64,000 bases of DNA, from positions 616,756 to 680,755 of the forward strand of contig CAUJNA010003494.1 in NCBI GenBank assembly GCA_963377175.1, in the 5' to 3' direction. This DNA comes from Effrenium voratum (Eukaryota; Sar; Dinophyceae; Suessiales; Symbiodiniaceae). This document shows, one piece after another, positions 56,301 to 63,679 of the stretch. Position numbers and translations under genes: made by a program. Under the pieces are notes generated by a model. The model worked only from the letters and a program-made list of their open reading frames with translations. It did no database searches and had not been told where the DNA came from. Every line of letters starts with the position of its first letter. The stretch's first letter is position 1.

Positions 56301-59300
56301 CCACATGGGCGCTGCTACACGGCTCTACCTGCCGCAGGGCCTGCCGGAGGACCTGTGGTGTTTTGCTTTTCCCGAGCGAAACCGAGGGACTCCTGTCTTG
56401 GTTCTCAACAAATCAATGCTCAGGGCTTGAAGCGGATTTGGAAATGGATCCCCGGGGAAACCACAAGGGATGGGGCTCTTTTGTCGGCGCCGTTCCATTT
56501 GGGTTGGTCTTAAAACAGGGAATCCCAAAAAACTGGCTCGTTTCCCATCAGTTTCGATTTGCTTGAGAATATCTGTGTTTTCACACTGTTGGGTTTGTTT
56601 GCGTGTTTGTGTGTTTGTTTGCATCAGGTTGGTTTGGATTTAGGTTTGAACTTGAACTGGGTTTTGGTCGAGGGTAAATGGGAAGCAATCAACCTCCACA
56701 CCAACCCAAACAAACCACCAGGCTCCAAACTAACTAAGGGCTACCTGAAAGATTGTTCAATTCCCTGACCACCAATCCAAGCCCCCAGTTCCAGTGAAGC
56801 TGACTCAGCCTTCACTGAATCTCCCAAATGGTGTTCTATAGTTGAAGGTACTTACCCCCCGGTACCTACCTCGCTTGGGATTCCACAACAGAGGTCGTCC
56901 GTGTTACTATTCGTAGGAGGGTTTTCCTGGTTGTTGGCAGCTTTCTGAGTTCCGTTTCGTGGCAAAGCAACAAGTTCGGTTGCTTTGTTTGGCCAATCTT
57001 CTCGACTCAGATCAAATATGGCAGCCACCGCACCCCAAGGGAACAATTGTGCGCATGTATAACTCTATTGCGGTTACATATGTTGTGTCTATAGCTATAT
57101 TGAGGTTACATGTTTCTCCACTACCTACAAACCACTATCTTGGTCCAGAATGACGGAAGTACCTTCCTGAGTGGATGGCAGTCTTCCAATACCCTGCTAG
57201 CCTAAGGATTGACATAATAATATAGTATGGGGCCCATTTCCTGGGCGGCTTGGAGATCGTGGGAACCACCTTAGAGGCAACTGCCGTTGTGAGCTACGGG
57301 GTCTCAGAACGCATTTCAGCATTCTGCGTGCGAAAAGCGTGCCCCCGTCTCGATTTGCTGCAACTGGGCTGAGAGACGTAGAGGCGATGGGCTCGACTCC
57401 GGATCAATCATCCCAGGAACTTTCTGGGACTCCGGGTACTGCACGGTAGTCATAGGTGTCCTTTTTGGTTGGTTTGGTTTAACGAAAAGGGGCCTAGTTT
57501 ACCTGGTGGTTCAATCATCTACCAGGGAAATCCATCTATTTTCCAAAAAGGACATATATGATATGGTATTCTACCCATCAGAGGTGGTCAGCCATAGCCG
57601 CAGGACAACCCTGGCTACCAAGAGGCTCGAGCGTAGCCTCGGGACGCTGCCTATTGTACGGGTTCTGAGCTGATCGATTCTGGCGTAACACGAGCTCGTG
57701 ATGTAGGTCCTTTACTTGGAGATCCCTTTTTGTCAGTTGGTTTGAATCCCAAAATCGATTTGTGCTTGTGGAAATTCCCCAAGTCTGGTTTCATGACCGA
57801 CAAGGGAAATCCGCCATCCACCTCCATCCTGGAAGGGATTGGTCACTTTTGAATGATGTTGGTTGCCTTTTTCTCGATGGAGCTCGAGATCTTGAGCTCC
57901 CCCTTCTCAGATATATGGGTATGTCGAAATGGGGGGGGGTTGCTTTGGCTTTCCTTTGAACCAACCCCCCAAAAAGGGTATATTATAGCCAGAAAAAACA
58001 CAGACCCTATATGTTTCCAGGAAAATCACAAGGAAAACGCAAACAACTCTTGTCCACTTTAGGCGATCTTGTGCTACCTTCGAGTTGGGTGCAAGGGTAG
58101 GATGCATGCAAGCAACGTTACCTGCGTTTTCTCATCCAATGACGCTGGCAAGGATGTTATGATGTCATGCTGGCCAGTGGTGCACGCCGATTGCGGTGGT
58201 TTGCAATTGTGACTGGAGTGGTTTAGTCATGGACGGATATGACCAGAGCACGCTTTCAAACTGGTAGCATCCTTTTGTTGTCTTTCTTCTTCTTGTTGAT
58301 GTTTTTATCTTTCTTTTGTTGGGGGGGGGCTAGAACCTCAATCTGTTTGTTCAGCCTCATCCCTGAACCAGCAGGGCGACCCGAGTCTCTTGACGTGTCA
58401 AGGGTCAAGTCCATTTGCATAGTGCAATCCTTCGTTCCCATCTGCTTTTTCCAGAGGCCATGCGGGCTGCAACCAGACCACAGCTTGCGGGGCCTGCGTC
58501 CTTGCCTCATGGACCCATCCTTGGCTTCGGTCCATGCGCATGGCTGGTCGTTGTGACCTTCATGGCCACAAAGCGATTTTTAAACCGAGAAGGGACCGAA
58601 AAAAATTGGACCATGGACCCTTCTATCCGACAATGGAGAACCATGGTCCAAGACTTGGTCCAAACAAACCGAGTAGCTTCTCCATTGGACCGAAAAAGGG
58701 CGGGCTGTCGAATCGCTACGGAATGGGATTCGAATCGGCGCTTGAGAGGGTAAACGGGCCCCCAGAACACCTCCAAACCAATCCAATCCGCCATTGTGGA
58801 GTTTTAGGACTGTTTTAGGGCTTAGGGTTTAGGGTTTACAGTTTAGGGTTTATGAATGAGCAAAACCATCTAAAAGTTATTTTCTGGCTTCGTATTTTTG
58901 TTTGCAGATAGCACAAAGTCTTATTTTCCTTTGCGCATGGGGTTCCATGAGCTCAGAGGATTCTCCAGGCTGAAGGGCTTCATTGGTCTAAAGCCACGCG
59001 TCAGATGGCTTGTCTTGTGAGGGAAATCAGCAGCTTTGCCTTTGGGTTTTCCTTTCAAAACCACCCCCCCAAAAAAGGATTTCATGCTGAGGATGGACGG
59101 ACTCCTGCACCACAGCTAAGGAACCCTGTAATGAGTTGATTCCCCCGCAAAAACCGACCAACAATGGCTTCAACCATGGCTTCTCTTAGGTGCGCGGCTC
59201 GCGGACTCGCAACCGGCCTTGGCCAGGCGCAGCTTGCGCTGGAAGAGGCGGCCGACTCCCAGCTGCTGGCGATGCCGGCGGGCTGGGGGCTGGGCTGGGG

Positions 59301-61610
59301 GGCTGGGTCTGGGTGCAACAGAGGCCTGAGGCTTGGGTCTACAGTGGCAAGGTTCATCTGCAAAAAAACACTTGGTGGGTTTTTGTCCAAGGAACCAGGA
59401 GCAGGGTTGCGCCGAACCTCCAGAGAACGACTAAACCAGAACTGCAGCTACTTGCGTCAGGGCTCCTTTGCAATCCTTTCCGCGGATCTGTGTACCCTTG
59501 TGACAGGATTTTTGGACCACCACGGATCAGGGTACCCCCACTAACATGGAATCTGTCTGGGCTTTAATGACAGCTTCTGATGATGGTTGCAACTTGGGTA
59601 AGTGGGGGTTGTAGGCAACTGGGTAACTGGCTAATTGATGCTTGTTGCCATTTGGTTTGTACAGGTTGTAACCATGGTATGGGGTTGTGCTCGTTGCTAC
59701 AAGGCCCAGCTAGGTAGAATGGGTTTGTGGGTACTTCCAGTATTCACAAAAAGCACCGCCTTTGCTTGGAATAGGTGGATTTCCATAAGGCAAACGCAAC
59801 GGGCTTCCTGTTGATGTCCAAACAAAAAGGGGATTCGAATCTGAGCAACACTCATGGACCCGAAGCGAGGGCAAGGAAGGGGAATGGAAACCAAATGCTC
59901 GGAGAGGCAACCAAATGTGTCTCATGGGATCGGACTAGTCCCAGCAAAAGCCAAGGTGACTGGCTTGCAAATCGAACAGCCGAATTGCCATAGTGCAGAA
60001 CTTGTGGCCAGAAAAAAGGTGGGGGGGTCTGTTATAGGGGACCCCGAAATGGCTTCGGTTTTCCTTTTGGTGTCTCCTTAACTCCACGAAAAAGGGGCAC
60101 CCGCAAGACAGGCGAGCCACCCGTGCGGGGAGTGGTTGGGACCCAAACGGGGGAACCTGGCAAAGCCTGTGAAAGCTGTACTGACCTATTCTGCGATGGT
60201 CTCAAGTACAAATCGCAACGAGCCCAAAGTTAAGCCATCTAAACCAATGAGTTGCATTGCAATCGCACCAAAAAAAACACACACACACACATGATCCGTC
60301 AGATTCCATATGATCCTGACTTTTGCTTGGGGAGGGTAGTTTTTGGGTAATTTGATGGGCTAACTCACTACACAGTGCTAGACTATGATCATGACTTAGC
60401 TTGGTTTTGAAGAAATCGTTGCCACCCCAAGGTCCAAGTCCTAAAAGACAAGGCCCCCCCCATTTTGAAGCACCCTATGACCAGCCTTCTTTTGGGTTGC
60501 GCGTGCTGAGACCTGCAGGCGGTGCAGGTCTTAGTCTTCCTGCGACACAAGGCGCGTTGGTTTTGGACCGAGCCGGTCTCTCGCGAAGCGAAGCGAGAGG
60601 ACTGTTGATGGTTGCCAAATCCGCACCGATCGGCACCGGTTGATAGCTGGTTTCTCACGGGCTTTCATCCATCCCAACTGGTGCTGGATTTGTCCCATCG
60701 ACAGTTGGTGGGCCACTTCGCTAGTTGTTTCGAATTTGCTGCACACTAGCAACTCTAAGTGTCGCGCTCCGAGTGTGCCCAGGGGTTTGCTGGGCAAGTC
60801 ATGTGAACACCAGATGAATAAACTCCTGATGAATAGAGGCCCCTTTTTAGGGGATCCAGATCCTTTGCAGTAGGACAGCTCAAGCAGGGAAGAGGTTCCC
60901 TGCCTCGATCTATCACAGGCATTTTGAGGTAGGTTTTGGAGATATGAATTCTTGTAATAGCACCAATATATGCTTGTAACGCAGTGTACATACCCTCCAT
61001 ACCTCCAAAACCAATTCCTGGAAAAGCCCTTGAATCGACTGACTTGGGTAGCCTACCTGAACCGACCCGTAGATGAGGGTTAAGGCTTCCATGACATGAC
61101 CTGTTTGCGAATCTTTGCTTTGCGTCATCTTCGAGCTTCCAAAATACCCAGACTGCGGGCTTCCTTTCTAAGCGCATCTATCACTCACTTGCCCAAAGAG
61201 TTTGTACGTCTCACAATGGAGGACGCGCGCCAAATGGGCGGTTTCCTCTTGGTTTCTTTGGGTAGAGAGGCTCAAAAACCGACACCCACCCCAAACCCCA
61301 TACGGAGGATGCCCTATTGCATGTAAACCAACCACAAACCATGGGAATTCCAGTGGGTTTCCTTGGTTCCCCTCTTGCAATATTTAGGGCATCTCATGTA
61401 TATCAGCCAGATGAACTCCCTTTGAACCGTCCATCCCCCCACCCCGAAAAAGCAACATAGGTAGCTCCATGTATTGCCATCCTTTGAACCCCTGTATTTA
61501 CCATCCCCACACACAAAATAACACAGACGCAGCTCCATGTGTTGCGCCATGTCTTGCTAGGTGCTGATGCGGGGCCCGATGCTGGTCTTCCTGGTCCCTC
61601 TCTTCTCACA
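35272..61610 (+). CDS. Multi-pass membrane protein gene resembling the Frag1/DRAM/Sfk1 family, at least 13 exons
   Basis: Short GC-rich islands about 2-3 kb apart join in frame: 35272-35305, 35620-35669, 37073-37153, 39202-39233, 46005-46074, 46573-46602, 48826-48872, 49700-49782, 52302-52358, 54384-54470, 56270-56357, 59190-59277 and 61561-61610. The product has hydrophobic helices around WPVRLCLSAVLTAAAG, SVPLLAGATLGSFLWIL, LGFASSALLLLAVVQ, GLQGLLLLEP, AMAFFYGAWCHMGAA and PMLVFLVPLF. The loop HYLAGSSDVPG and the segment LAHLTGAMAFFYGAW resemble PYISDTG and AH.SGA..TF..G of DRAM proteins, which sit in lysosomal or Golgi membranes. Donors are mixed GC, GA and GT. Family assignment is tentative. 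The 3' end is probably beyond 62.8 kb. It may be continuous with the beta-domain gene. Confidence 0.55.
35620..35669 (+). CDS. Membrane-protein gene, possible exon IAPFLSELAGVRLALS
   Basis: AG|GC start. It joins the previous island in phase and ends at a GA donor. Amphipathic helix. Confidence 0.4.
37073..37153 (+). CDS. Membrane-protein gene, exon with first helix
   Basis: It reads EECRRWGTLGPWPVRLCLSA and then VLTAAAG, in phase 0, with a GC donor at 37154-37155. Joining to the next exon completes a membrane helix. Confidence 0.55.
37805..37897. repeat. Hairpin element, TGCTGGTT...AACCAGCA
   Basis: TGCTGGTTCGGGGAATGAACC on the left and GAGAACCAGCA on the right; same family as 52933-53048. 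Confidence 0.6.
38440..38690 (+). pseudogene. Fragment of copia pol, degraded
   Basis: The frame YQELGANPTSVQGLNNCLA, then FGHAATTANAIKAYVQALL and TWITLPPE, matches the segment just before the RT core of dinoflagellate copia elements (AIKAYVQALL...W..LPPE). There are no LTRs, and the upstream part is out of frame. It is an old relic in an intron of the membrane-protein gene. Confidence 0.6.
38814..38909. repeat. Hairpin element, GGGTCAAAA...TTGACCC family
   Basis: CTGGGTCAAAAATAGGTACC, ACCCTGGTAAATGGAACCAA, ending TTTTAATGTTGACCCA. Further copies at 39034-39139, 13153-13267, 23418-23534 and, inverted, 16996-17095. Confidence 0.7.
39034..39139. repeat. Hairpin element, GGGTCAAAA...TTGACCC family
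   Basis: ATATAGCTGTGGGTCAAAA on the left and TTGACCCATACCCATAT on the right, 110 bases after the previous copy. Confidence 0.7.
39202..39233 (+). CDS. Membrane-protein gene, 32-nt exon VLLSSELVGR
   Basis: AG|G start and GC donor at 39234-39235. It ends in phase 2, which is what the exon at 46005 needs. The second copia element sits in the intron that follows. Confidence 0.55.
40046..40160. repeat. TA tract and 11-bp repeats
   Basis: A TA run (40046-40072) is followed by units like GGAACCCTCCG repeated about five times (40106-40160), just upstream of the second copia element. Confidence 0.8.
40492..40496. repeat. Target site duplication, left copy (GTACT)
   Basis: GTACT directly before the 5' LTR is repeated at 45931-45935. 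Confidence 0.9.
40497..40770 (+). repeat. 5' LTR of the second copia element (274 bp)
   Basis: It begins AGAAGAATGCC and ends TTTCGTCT. The ends are set by the GTACT duplications, so the termini are AG...CT, not TG...CA. It contains TTTGGCTCAAGAC at 40667-40679. Confidence 0.93.
40771..40781 (+). promoter_or_regulatory. Probable primer binding site of the second element
   Basis: GGTTATCAGCC follows the LTR end with no gap. It equals the site of the first element (GGTTATGAGCC) except for one base, so anticodon-arm tRNA priming is inferred, with one mismatch or a different tRNA. Confidence 0.55.
40779..40813 (+). other. Nine-base-pair hairpin after the primer binding site
   Basis: GCCGTAGCT (40779-40787) pairs with AGCTACGGC (40805-40813) across a 17-base loop. 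A role in packaging, dimerisation or leader folding is possible but not shown. Confidence 0.5.
40816..41949 (+). CDS. HAD-like domain ORF of the second element, no in-frame ATG
   Basis: This is an open frame of about 378 codons between the TAG at 40804 and the TAG at 41947. It contains no ATG at all; the listed 5' end is a GTG. The first 160 residues are charged and unstructured. From about residue 195 it resembles a haloacid dehalogenase-type fold: CVVAIDYHQVLD (motif I, D-x-H instead of D-x-D), HVVTICLSYL (motif II-like), KGGKVLVL (motif III Lys) and FIVDDSDEV near 312 (motif IV). The missing second Asp suggests a binding or altered role. Codon use is smooth and there are no internal stops, so selection on the frame is plausible. 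The start may come from a frameshift or a non-AUG codon. Assignment to HAD is by motif only. Confidence 0.65.
   Translation: MRASSIRELHQNCGTFSVGIEPDEEANHRNLVCCVTDWPRGFYQTNLHLCWIAPGTVARAKVNWEQLQLYEQAFWNEQQRLTEEPQNHRVSFRVVKAADRTAPLRLVQRESLRAEEPASSAEPVQHRLLQATSKAASRPEGTSRTPRRAEPSGHHFAAVICDLALATGVFKCVNSNGEDQGLSFVYEPRYGIDFRDSCVVAIDYHQVLDRALCGRTEWDYEGICHDNLEAIRQLKAAFFREGIHVVTICLSYLHSQERRDALVAAFNRTPDISSVFDFIITTSERARYNSRTQKGGKVLVLQDLLSVGFRSAFIVDDSDEVINSIIDRQVQDKISGIHIKLRRKPPANNLFRPVGFLEDCVAHWPECAARCKQALRQ
41980..42945 (+). CDS. gag: Coiled-coil ORF, N-terminal part of gag in the second element
   Basis: It starts at ATG 41980, 30 bases after the HAD-like ORF. The N-terminus is Ser/Gln/His-rich; from about residue 75 to 230 there is a long Glu/Gln/Ala/Leu coiled coil (QLVERAEAHLRENDRR, DRLLAMEQRLNSLEAENQS). 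The tail has two VMPQGTG repeats. After the stop at 42943 the reading continues in another frame (ERRLDQLTSAFELFASQ, up to about 43140) and then joins the next ORF in a third frame. It probably drives particle assembly. Confidence 0.75.
   Translation: MEPSEIVPAAQGSAQMFSPPQVADSSSSNEDTSMSTASSQPMGSRINMQSAQLQQHHHFSPNVEMHAQAHHTQVYQPTMVVQLLDQQLVERAEAHLRENDRRLIVTEAQAQSLMAEAKDRVNQLESQSFNQVHALQESLERTKHESGDQLRQAQERVLYLESQANAQVQALQDALTRAQHGTSDQIREHQLREAEATQRAQQLADRLLAMEQRLNSLEAENQSLKRELACIHNGADNPPLQASGQPAVMPSITSQPVQDGSVMPQGTGNPQPIAHGAGSHQASPVMPQGTGISAHNVSSWDLSGAVRNIFGGSSPVAPNSG
43113..45224 (+). CDS. gag: gag with CCCH zinc finger, plus aspartic protease
   Basis: ATG at 43113 is the first in frame, but the protein probably joins the coiled-coil part by frame changes at about 42930 and 43140. 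It has a Gly/Ser/Pro-rich start, then a helical capsid-like region (DEMKLPQLPKTAADARLFR, DFRQRFDFVYQALEVSERP), a Lys-rich stretch, and a CCCH finger C-x7-C-x5-C-x3-H at about residue 385 (YNACTKGDKCFYLHD). Protease follows with EFLLDTGAGRNLIS near 491, including the canonical DTGA. The frame ends at TGA 45222, exactly where the pol deletion begins, so the stop is a by-product of the deletion. Confidence 0.85.
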   Translation: MVHSMVPSSESNKGGGGGRPGGSPGGSQRPPQGPSIPSQGNQGMAQIDGAIDAYSREKKLMRVKAYDEMKLPQLPKTAADARLFRNSVFNLVCRLAKGDDSLVHSWIAESTNPKADLESSLPFPILDRVLGSKLLELSKNTKFAMLFQSIQEQEQRVFKQPKWRKLLWVIFERFKMEKDRGIALTQTHRLGLKMSGTDIKALEDFRQRFDFVYQALEVSERPSDQAIRSTLFDQLKGHPKMALVIDRFRNASPNSSKRTWPWLYAKLGEIIEIHQLDENVVSIDQVYTQSATKSQAAPAKTKEGKDKNDKKKAEKKGEAQKEQPSSSQKPKYSKDPKPKEANAAPAKGKGKGESKGGKGKKGDTTPKGTPRLTDEEKKKQPCMYFGYNACTKGDKCFYLHDSNNLYKGPKPKGLQTSSPAGAASVNAGAAKVFAAAYALKGTVAEAKKAAKKCKKTAFCTPVLSQCMKAVATMIACLSQPVQQEFLLDTGAGRNLISSKSLPQSFREHVHEANEPIELCTGGGIRPSAEVVDLSGDLSGTNTFYMLKDCPHALSVGLQVEQHGRPSVRFPGQLPYLIKADRVSDVVHHVPESARIYADRVEQNVPNLSESVAVAAPDAVSGMPATGGEPLSSSKGDTSRPSARPHELLAPDAKAFEEAPPTPGHPSDLPRSKRGVKLDDSLPHFGVEEELLAAREPEKEPQQR
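45215..45568 (+). pseudogene. pol: Residual RNase H C-terminus of copia pol
   Basis: AEMISLGSGLFGEALPAQGF and then ECFQDNSAVIQI, YSPKLRHLTKTEKIELG and DKQRADVF match the end of copia RNase H (normally STAEAEMISL...). The upstream integrase, RT and first RNase H half are gone. The joint is at about 45215-45220. It cannot be active alone. A short hairpin-rich stretch to the polypurine tract follows. Confidence 0.85.
45647..45656 (+). promoter_or_regulatory. Polypurine tract of the second element
   Basis: GAGAAGGGGG lies directly before the 3' LTR. Confidence 0.85.
45657..45930 (+). repeat. 3' LTR of the second copia element (274 bp)
   Basis: This is the direct repeat of 40497-40770 with a single mismatch. 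It is preceded by the polypurine tract. Confidence 0.95.
45931..45935. repeat. Target site duplication, right copy (GTACT)
   Basis: GTACT directly after the 3' LTR matches 40492-40496. Confidence 0.9.
46005..46074 (+). CDS. Membrane-protein gene, exon HYLAGSSDVPG
   Basis: It begins 70 bases after the copia target duplication. It reads LHYLAGSSDVPGPVVASVPL and ends at a GA donor (46075-46076). Confidence 0.55.
46573..46602 (+). CDS. Membrane-protein gene, 30-nt exon ATLGSFLWIL
   Basis: AG|G start, phase 0 at both ends, GT donor at 46603-46604. It extends the hydrophobic helix of the previous exon. Confidence 0.5.
48527..48676. repeat. Hairpin element, CGTTTTTAGG...CCTAAAAACG
   Basis: ACTTGTCGTTTTTAGG pairs with CCTAAAAACGACAAGT; inner arms contain CCCCCAAAATGG and CCCATTTTGGG. 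Related GTGTCTTTTTTTGG copies are at about 15490, 25050, 34065, 51470 and 60025. Confidence 0.75.
48826..48872 (+). CDS. Membrane-protein gene, exon ISELAVGPPAAKMLY
   Basis: AG start at 48824-48825 and GC donor at 48873-48874, ending in phase 2 as the next exon needs. A competing frame (AVRLGGWFHRRIVRF) runs through the same DNA. Confidence 0.5.
48927..49039. repeat. Hairpin element, TAGGTCC...GGACCTA
   Basis: Begins TAGGTCCCCCAGCAGTGCCC, ends GCACTGGAGGACCTA, with long stretches shared with 22728-22838. Confidence 0.8.
49700..49782 (+). CDS. Membrane-protein gene, exon with helix LGFASSALLLLAVVQ
   Basis: A run of 16 C (49671-49686) precedes the acceptor. The GC donor is at 49783-49784. It ends LPHLPG plus one base. 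Confidence 0.65.
49958..50064. repeat. Hairpin element, GGACGAAATCC family, best copy
   Basis: TGTGGATGGACGAAATCCTG then CACC pairs with GGTG then CAGGATCTTGTCCATCCACA, about 22 of 24 positions. Confidence 0.85.
51763..51897. repeat. Hairpin element, GGACGAAATCC family
   Basis: ACTGTAGATGGTTGCGAAGT on the left and GGATTTCGCAACCATCCACG on the right; inner part contains ACCAACAAAGAGTGTTTC. Confidence 0.65.
52302..52358 (+). CDS. Membrane-protein gene, exon GENFTYYGASLRE
   Basis: AG|G start, phase 1 to phase 1, GT donor at 52359-52360. Probably a loop, with one possible N-glycosylation site (NFT). Confidence 0.55.
52933..53048. repeat. Hairpin element, TGCTGGTTCTC...CACCAGCA
   Basis: Left arm TGCTGGTTCTCCGCAGGGAA and right arm TCATTGCCCTGTGAGCACC then AGCA pair with few mismatches. 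Confidence 0.7.
53676..53760 (+). repeat. GAA trinucleotide tract
   Basis: About 28 GAA/GCA/GAG units. Open reading frames through it (poly-Glu or poly-Ser) are by-products. Confidence 0.9.
54384..54470 (+). CDS. Membrane-protein gene, exon GLQGLLLLEPQ...AHLTG
   Basis: AG|GC start downstream of a C-rich tract, GT donor at 54471-54472. It contains the helix VGLQGLLLL and the segment AQTLAHLTG. Confidence 0.6.
55268..55369. repeat. Hairpin element, CCATTTGCTTGAG...CTTAAGCAAATGG
   Basis: Same family as 35091-35196, with one mismatch between the arms. Confidence 0.8.
56270..56357 (+). CDS. Membrane-protein gene, exon AMAFFYGAWCHMGAA
   Basis: AG|GC start after an A run, GT donor at 56358-56359. 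Only this frame fits both neighbours; it ends LPQGLPEDL plus TG. Confidence 0.65.
57460..57558. repeat. Hairpin element, GTCCTTTTTGG...CCAAAAAGGAC
   Basis: GTCCTTTTTGGTTGGTTTGG against CCAAAAAGGACATAT; second copy of the family at 25268. Confidence 0.75.
58806..58852 (+). repeat. Interstitial telomere-like TTTAGGG repeats
   Basis: Four to five units of TTTAGGG with small changes (TTTAGGGTTTAGGG is not interrupted in the middle). TTTAGGG is the telomere unit of plants and dinoflagellates. Confidence 0.75.
59190..59277 (+). CDS. Membrane-protein gene, exon CAARGLATGLGQAQ
   Basis: AG|G start completing a Trp codon, amphipathic helix ALEEAADSQLLAMP, GC donor at 59278-59279. Confidence 0.55.
60602..60704. 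repeat. Hairpin element, GGACGAAATCC family
   Basis: CTGTTGATGG...AAATCCGCACC against GGTGCTGGATTTGTCCCATC then GACAG. Confidence 0.75.
61561..61610 (+). CDS. Membrane-protein gene, exon VLMRGPMLVFLVPLFS
   Basis: AG|G start in phase 0. The end is uncertain: GC donors at 61611 or about 61630 both work. It lies just before the purine minisatellite. Confidence 0.55.
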
Positions 61611-61747
61611 GCTCAGCGAGCGCTCGGGGGCCGGCCCAGCGCAGAGCGCCAAGTGCGGAAGCCCAGGGATCCAGGTGGAGCGGTTGGGAAGAGGGCGAAT
61701 GAAGATAAACAGAGGCTATGGAGCACGGCCTTTTACTGTTTCATCAG

Positions 61748-62697
61748 TCTAAGGTGGAGGGAGGTGGAGGGAGGTGGAGAGATGGAGGAAGGTGGAGGGA
61801 GGTGGGAGGTGGAGGGAGGTGGAGGGAGGTGGGAGGTGGAGGGAGGTGGAGGGGAGTGGAGGGAGTGGGAGGTGGAGGGAGGTGGAGGGAGGTGGAGGGG
61901 AGGGTGGAGGAGGGGAGGAGGTGGGAGGTGGAGGGAGGTGGGAGGTGGAGGGAGGTGGGAGGTGGAGGGAGGTGGGAGGTGGGAGGGAGGGGAGGTGAGG
62001 AGGTGGGAGGTGGAGGGAGGTGGGAGGTGGAGGAGGGGTGGAGGGAGGTGGAGGGAGGTGGGAGGTGGAGGGAGGTGGGAGGTGGAGGGAGGTGGGAGGT
62101 GGAGGGAGGTGAGGGAGGTGGAGGGAGGTGGAGGGAGGAGGAGGAGTGGAGGGAGGTGGAGGGAGGTGGAGGGAGGTGGAGGGAGGTGGAGGAGGTGGAG
62201 GGAGGTGGAGGGAGGTGGAGGGAGGTGGAGGGAGGTGGAGGGAGGTGGAGGGAGGTGGAGGGAGGTGGGAGGTGGGAGGTGGAGGGAGGTGGAGGGAGGT
62301 GGGAGGTGGAGGGAGGTGGGAGGGAGGTGGAGGGAGGAGGAGGAGGGAGGAGGAGGGAGGTGGAACGGGGTGGAGAGATGGAGGAAGGTGGAGGCAGGTG
62401 GAATGGAGGTGGAGGGAGGTGGAGGGAGGGGAGGGAGGTGGAGGGAGGTGGAGAGAGGTGGAGGGAGGGGAGGGAGGTGGAGGGAGGTGGAGGGAGGTGG
62501 AGAGAGTGGAGGGGGGTGGAGGGAGGTGGAGGGTGGAGGGGGGTGGAGGGAGGTGGAGAGAGGTGGAGGGAGGAAGGGGGAGGTGGAGAGAGGTGGAGGG
62601 AGGAGGAGGAGGGAGGTGGAACGGGGTGGAGAGATGGAGGGGGGCGGGAGAAGGTGGGAGGTTGGGAGGTGGAGGGATGTGGAGGGGAGGTGGCCTT
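61748..62697 (+). repeat. Purine minisatellite, unit GGAGGTGGAG
   Basis: About 950 bases almost without pyrimidines other than T in GGTGG. Units of GGAGGTGGAGGGAGGTGGGA type with small length variation. Long open frames on both strands are artefacts. It lies in an intron after the exon at 61561. Confidence 0.95.
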
Positions 62698-62799
62698 CTC
62701 TTGGTGTCACATGGGCCAGGTGAGCTGTGGCAGCAGTCTCACATCCTTCACGCGTGCACGGCCTCTGGCACAGGTCAAGTCTCTCTCTGCTCCTTCTAG

Positions 62800-62850
62800 G
62801 GCGCTCATCTTGGCGGCGCGCCAGTTTTGGGGCTCCTCCTTGCCTCGGCC
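62800..62850 (+). CDS. Possible further exon of the membrane-protein gene
   Basis: AG|G at 62798-62800 after a T/C-rich tract. Two frames are open (ALILAARQFWG or GAHLGGAPVLGLLLAS); which one is used depends on the previous donor. Confidence 0.35.
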
Positions 62851-63679
62851 CTGTCATCCGATCATGTTGTGCTTCAGGGCTTCAGCGCGGCTCCGACTCT
62901 GCCATGGCCATGGACAGCCTCTTCGCTGCAGTGGGCACTCTGCACATGGACTGCCCCGCTGAAATTTTCAGGCGCGAGCAGTCTTTTCACGGCGGGCGCG
63001 AGGCCAGGTGCAGTGCGTGCCAGGGCTTTGCAGCTGAAAACATATATCCCTCTTTTCTTCAGGTGTATTTTGTCGCCTGCAAGGGCACGCATGCTGTGCA
63101 TTGTGGCAACTCAGCTGTCCTTTGTTGGCAAGGTCGGAAGATTTCAGCAAGCCGTGAATTCGCCACGAGCCGCCCGTTAATCGGCGCGAGTCTACACCGC
63201 AACAAATACCTATACATACATTCTTGTCTACTCTCGTGTCGTACATTCATGCATACGTGTGTGCATTTGCTCAGTCGTTTGTTCATTCGTTCCTTCCTTC
63301 CTTCCTTCCTTCCTTCCTTCCTTCCTTCCTTCCTTCCTTCCTTCCTTCCTTCTTCCCTTTCCTTCCTCGGGTGGAAGCTGTTGACCGAGCTCACGGTTTC
63401 AATTGCTTGATGAATCATATTCTTTTTGTTCCCTTTCATGTTTGTTTAAAAGGAACTGCCCAGATGATCAAGCACTCGATGCCATTTTAGCAGGTGGTTC
63501 TAGTGCCTGTTCCTATGGTGTTATAGTACGGCCTATAAAAACCTTTGACTGTCTTGGTAGAGCCAACAGTCAGCACGGGTTTTGAGCACTCACTGCGACT
63601 CCCACATTCCAATCTGGGGTCGGGTCAGCCCTGGCACCCTCCAACCCCATGCAGTTTGTGGAGGCTCCACCAACGCGCG
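62851..63679. other. Unassigned stretch, no clear gene
   Basis: Some GC-rich sequence at 62870-63030 may be coding, but no boundary or family could be fixed. The rest is intron-like. Confidence 0.4.
63289..63358 (+). repeat. TTCC tetranucleotide tract
   Basis: About 15 TTCC units. Confidence 0.95.

Noticed and set aside
57240..57720. Fairly GC-rich stretch with possible tRNA- or snRNA-like folds
   Set aside because: I could not find a cloverleaf, A/B boxes or a known RNA sequence; too weak to call.
61539..62962. Long open frames (about 370-415 codons) through the purine tract on both strands
   Set aside because: They are translations of a 10-base repeat without stops (Gly/Arg/Glu or Pro/Ser/Leu); there are no coding signs.
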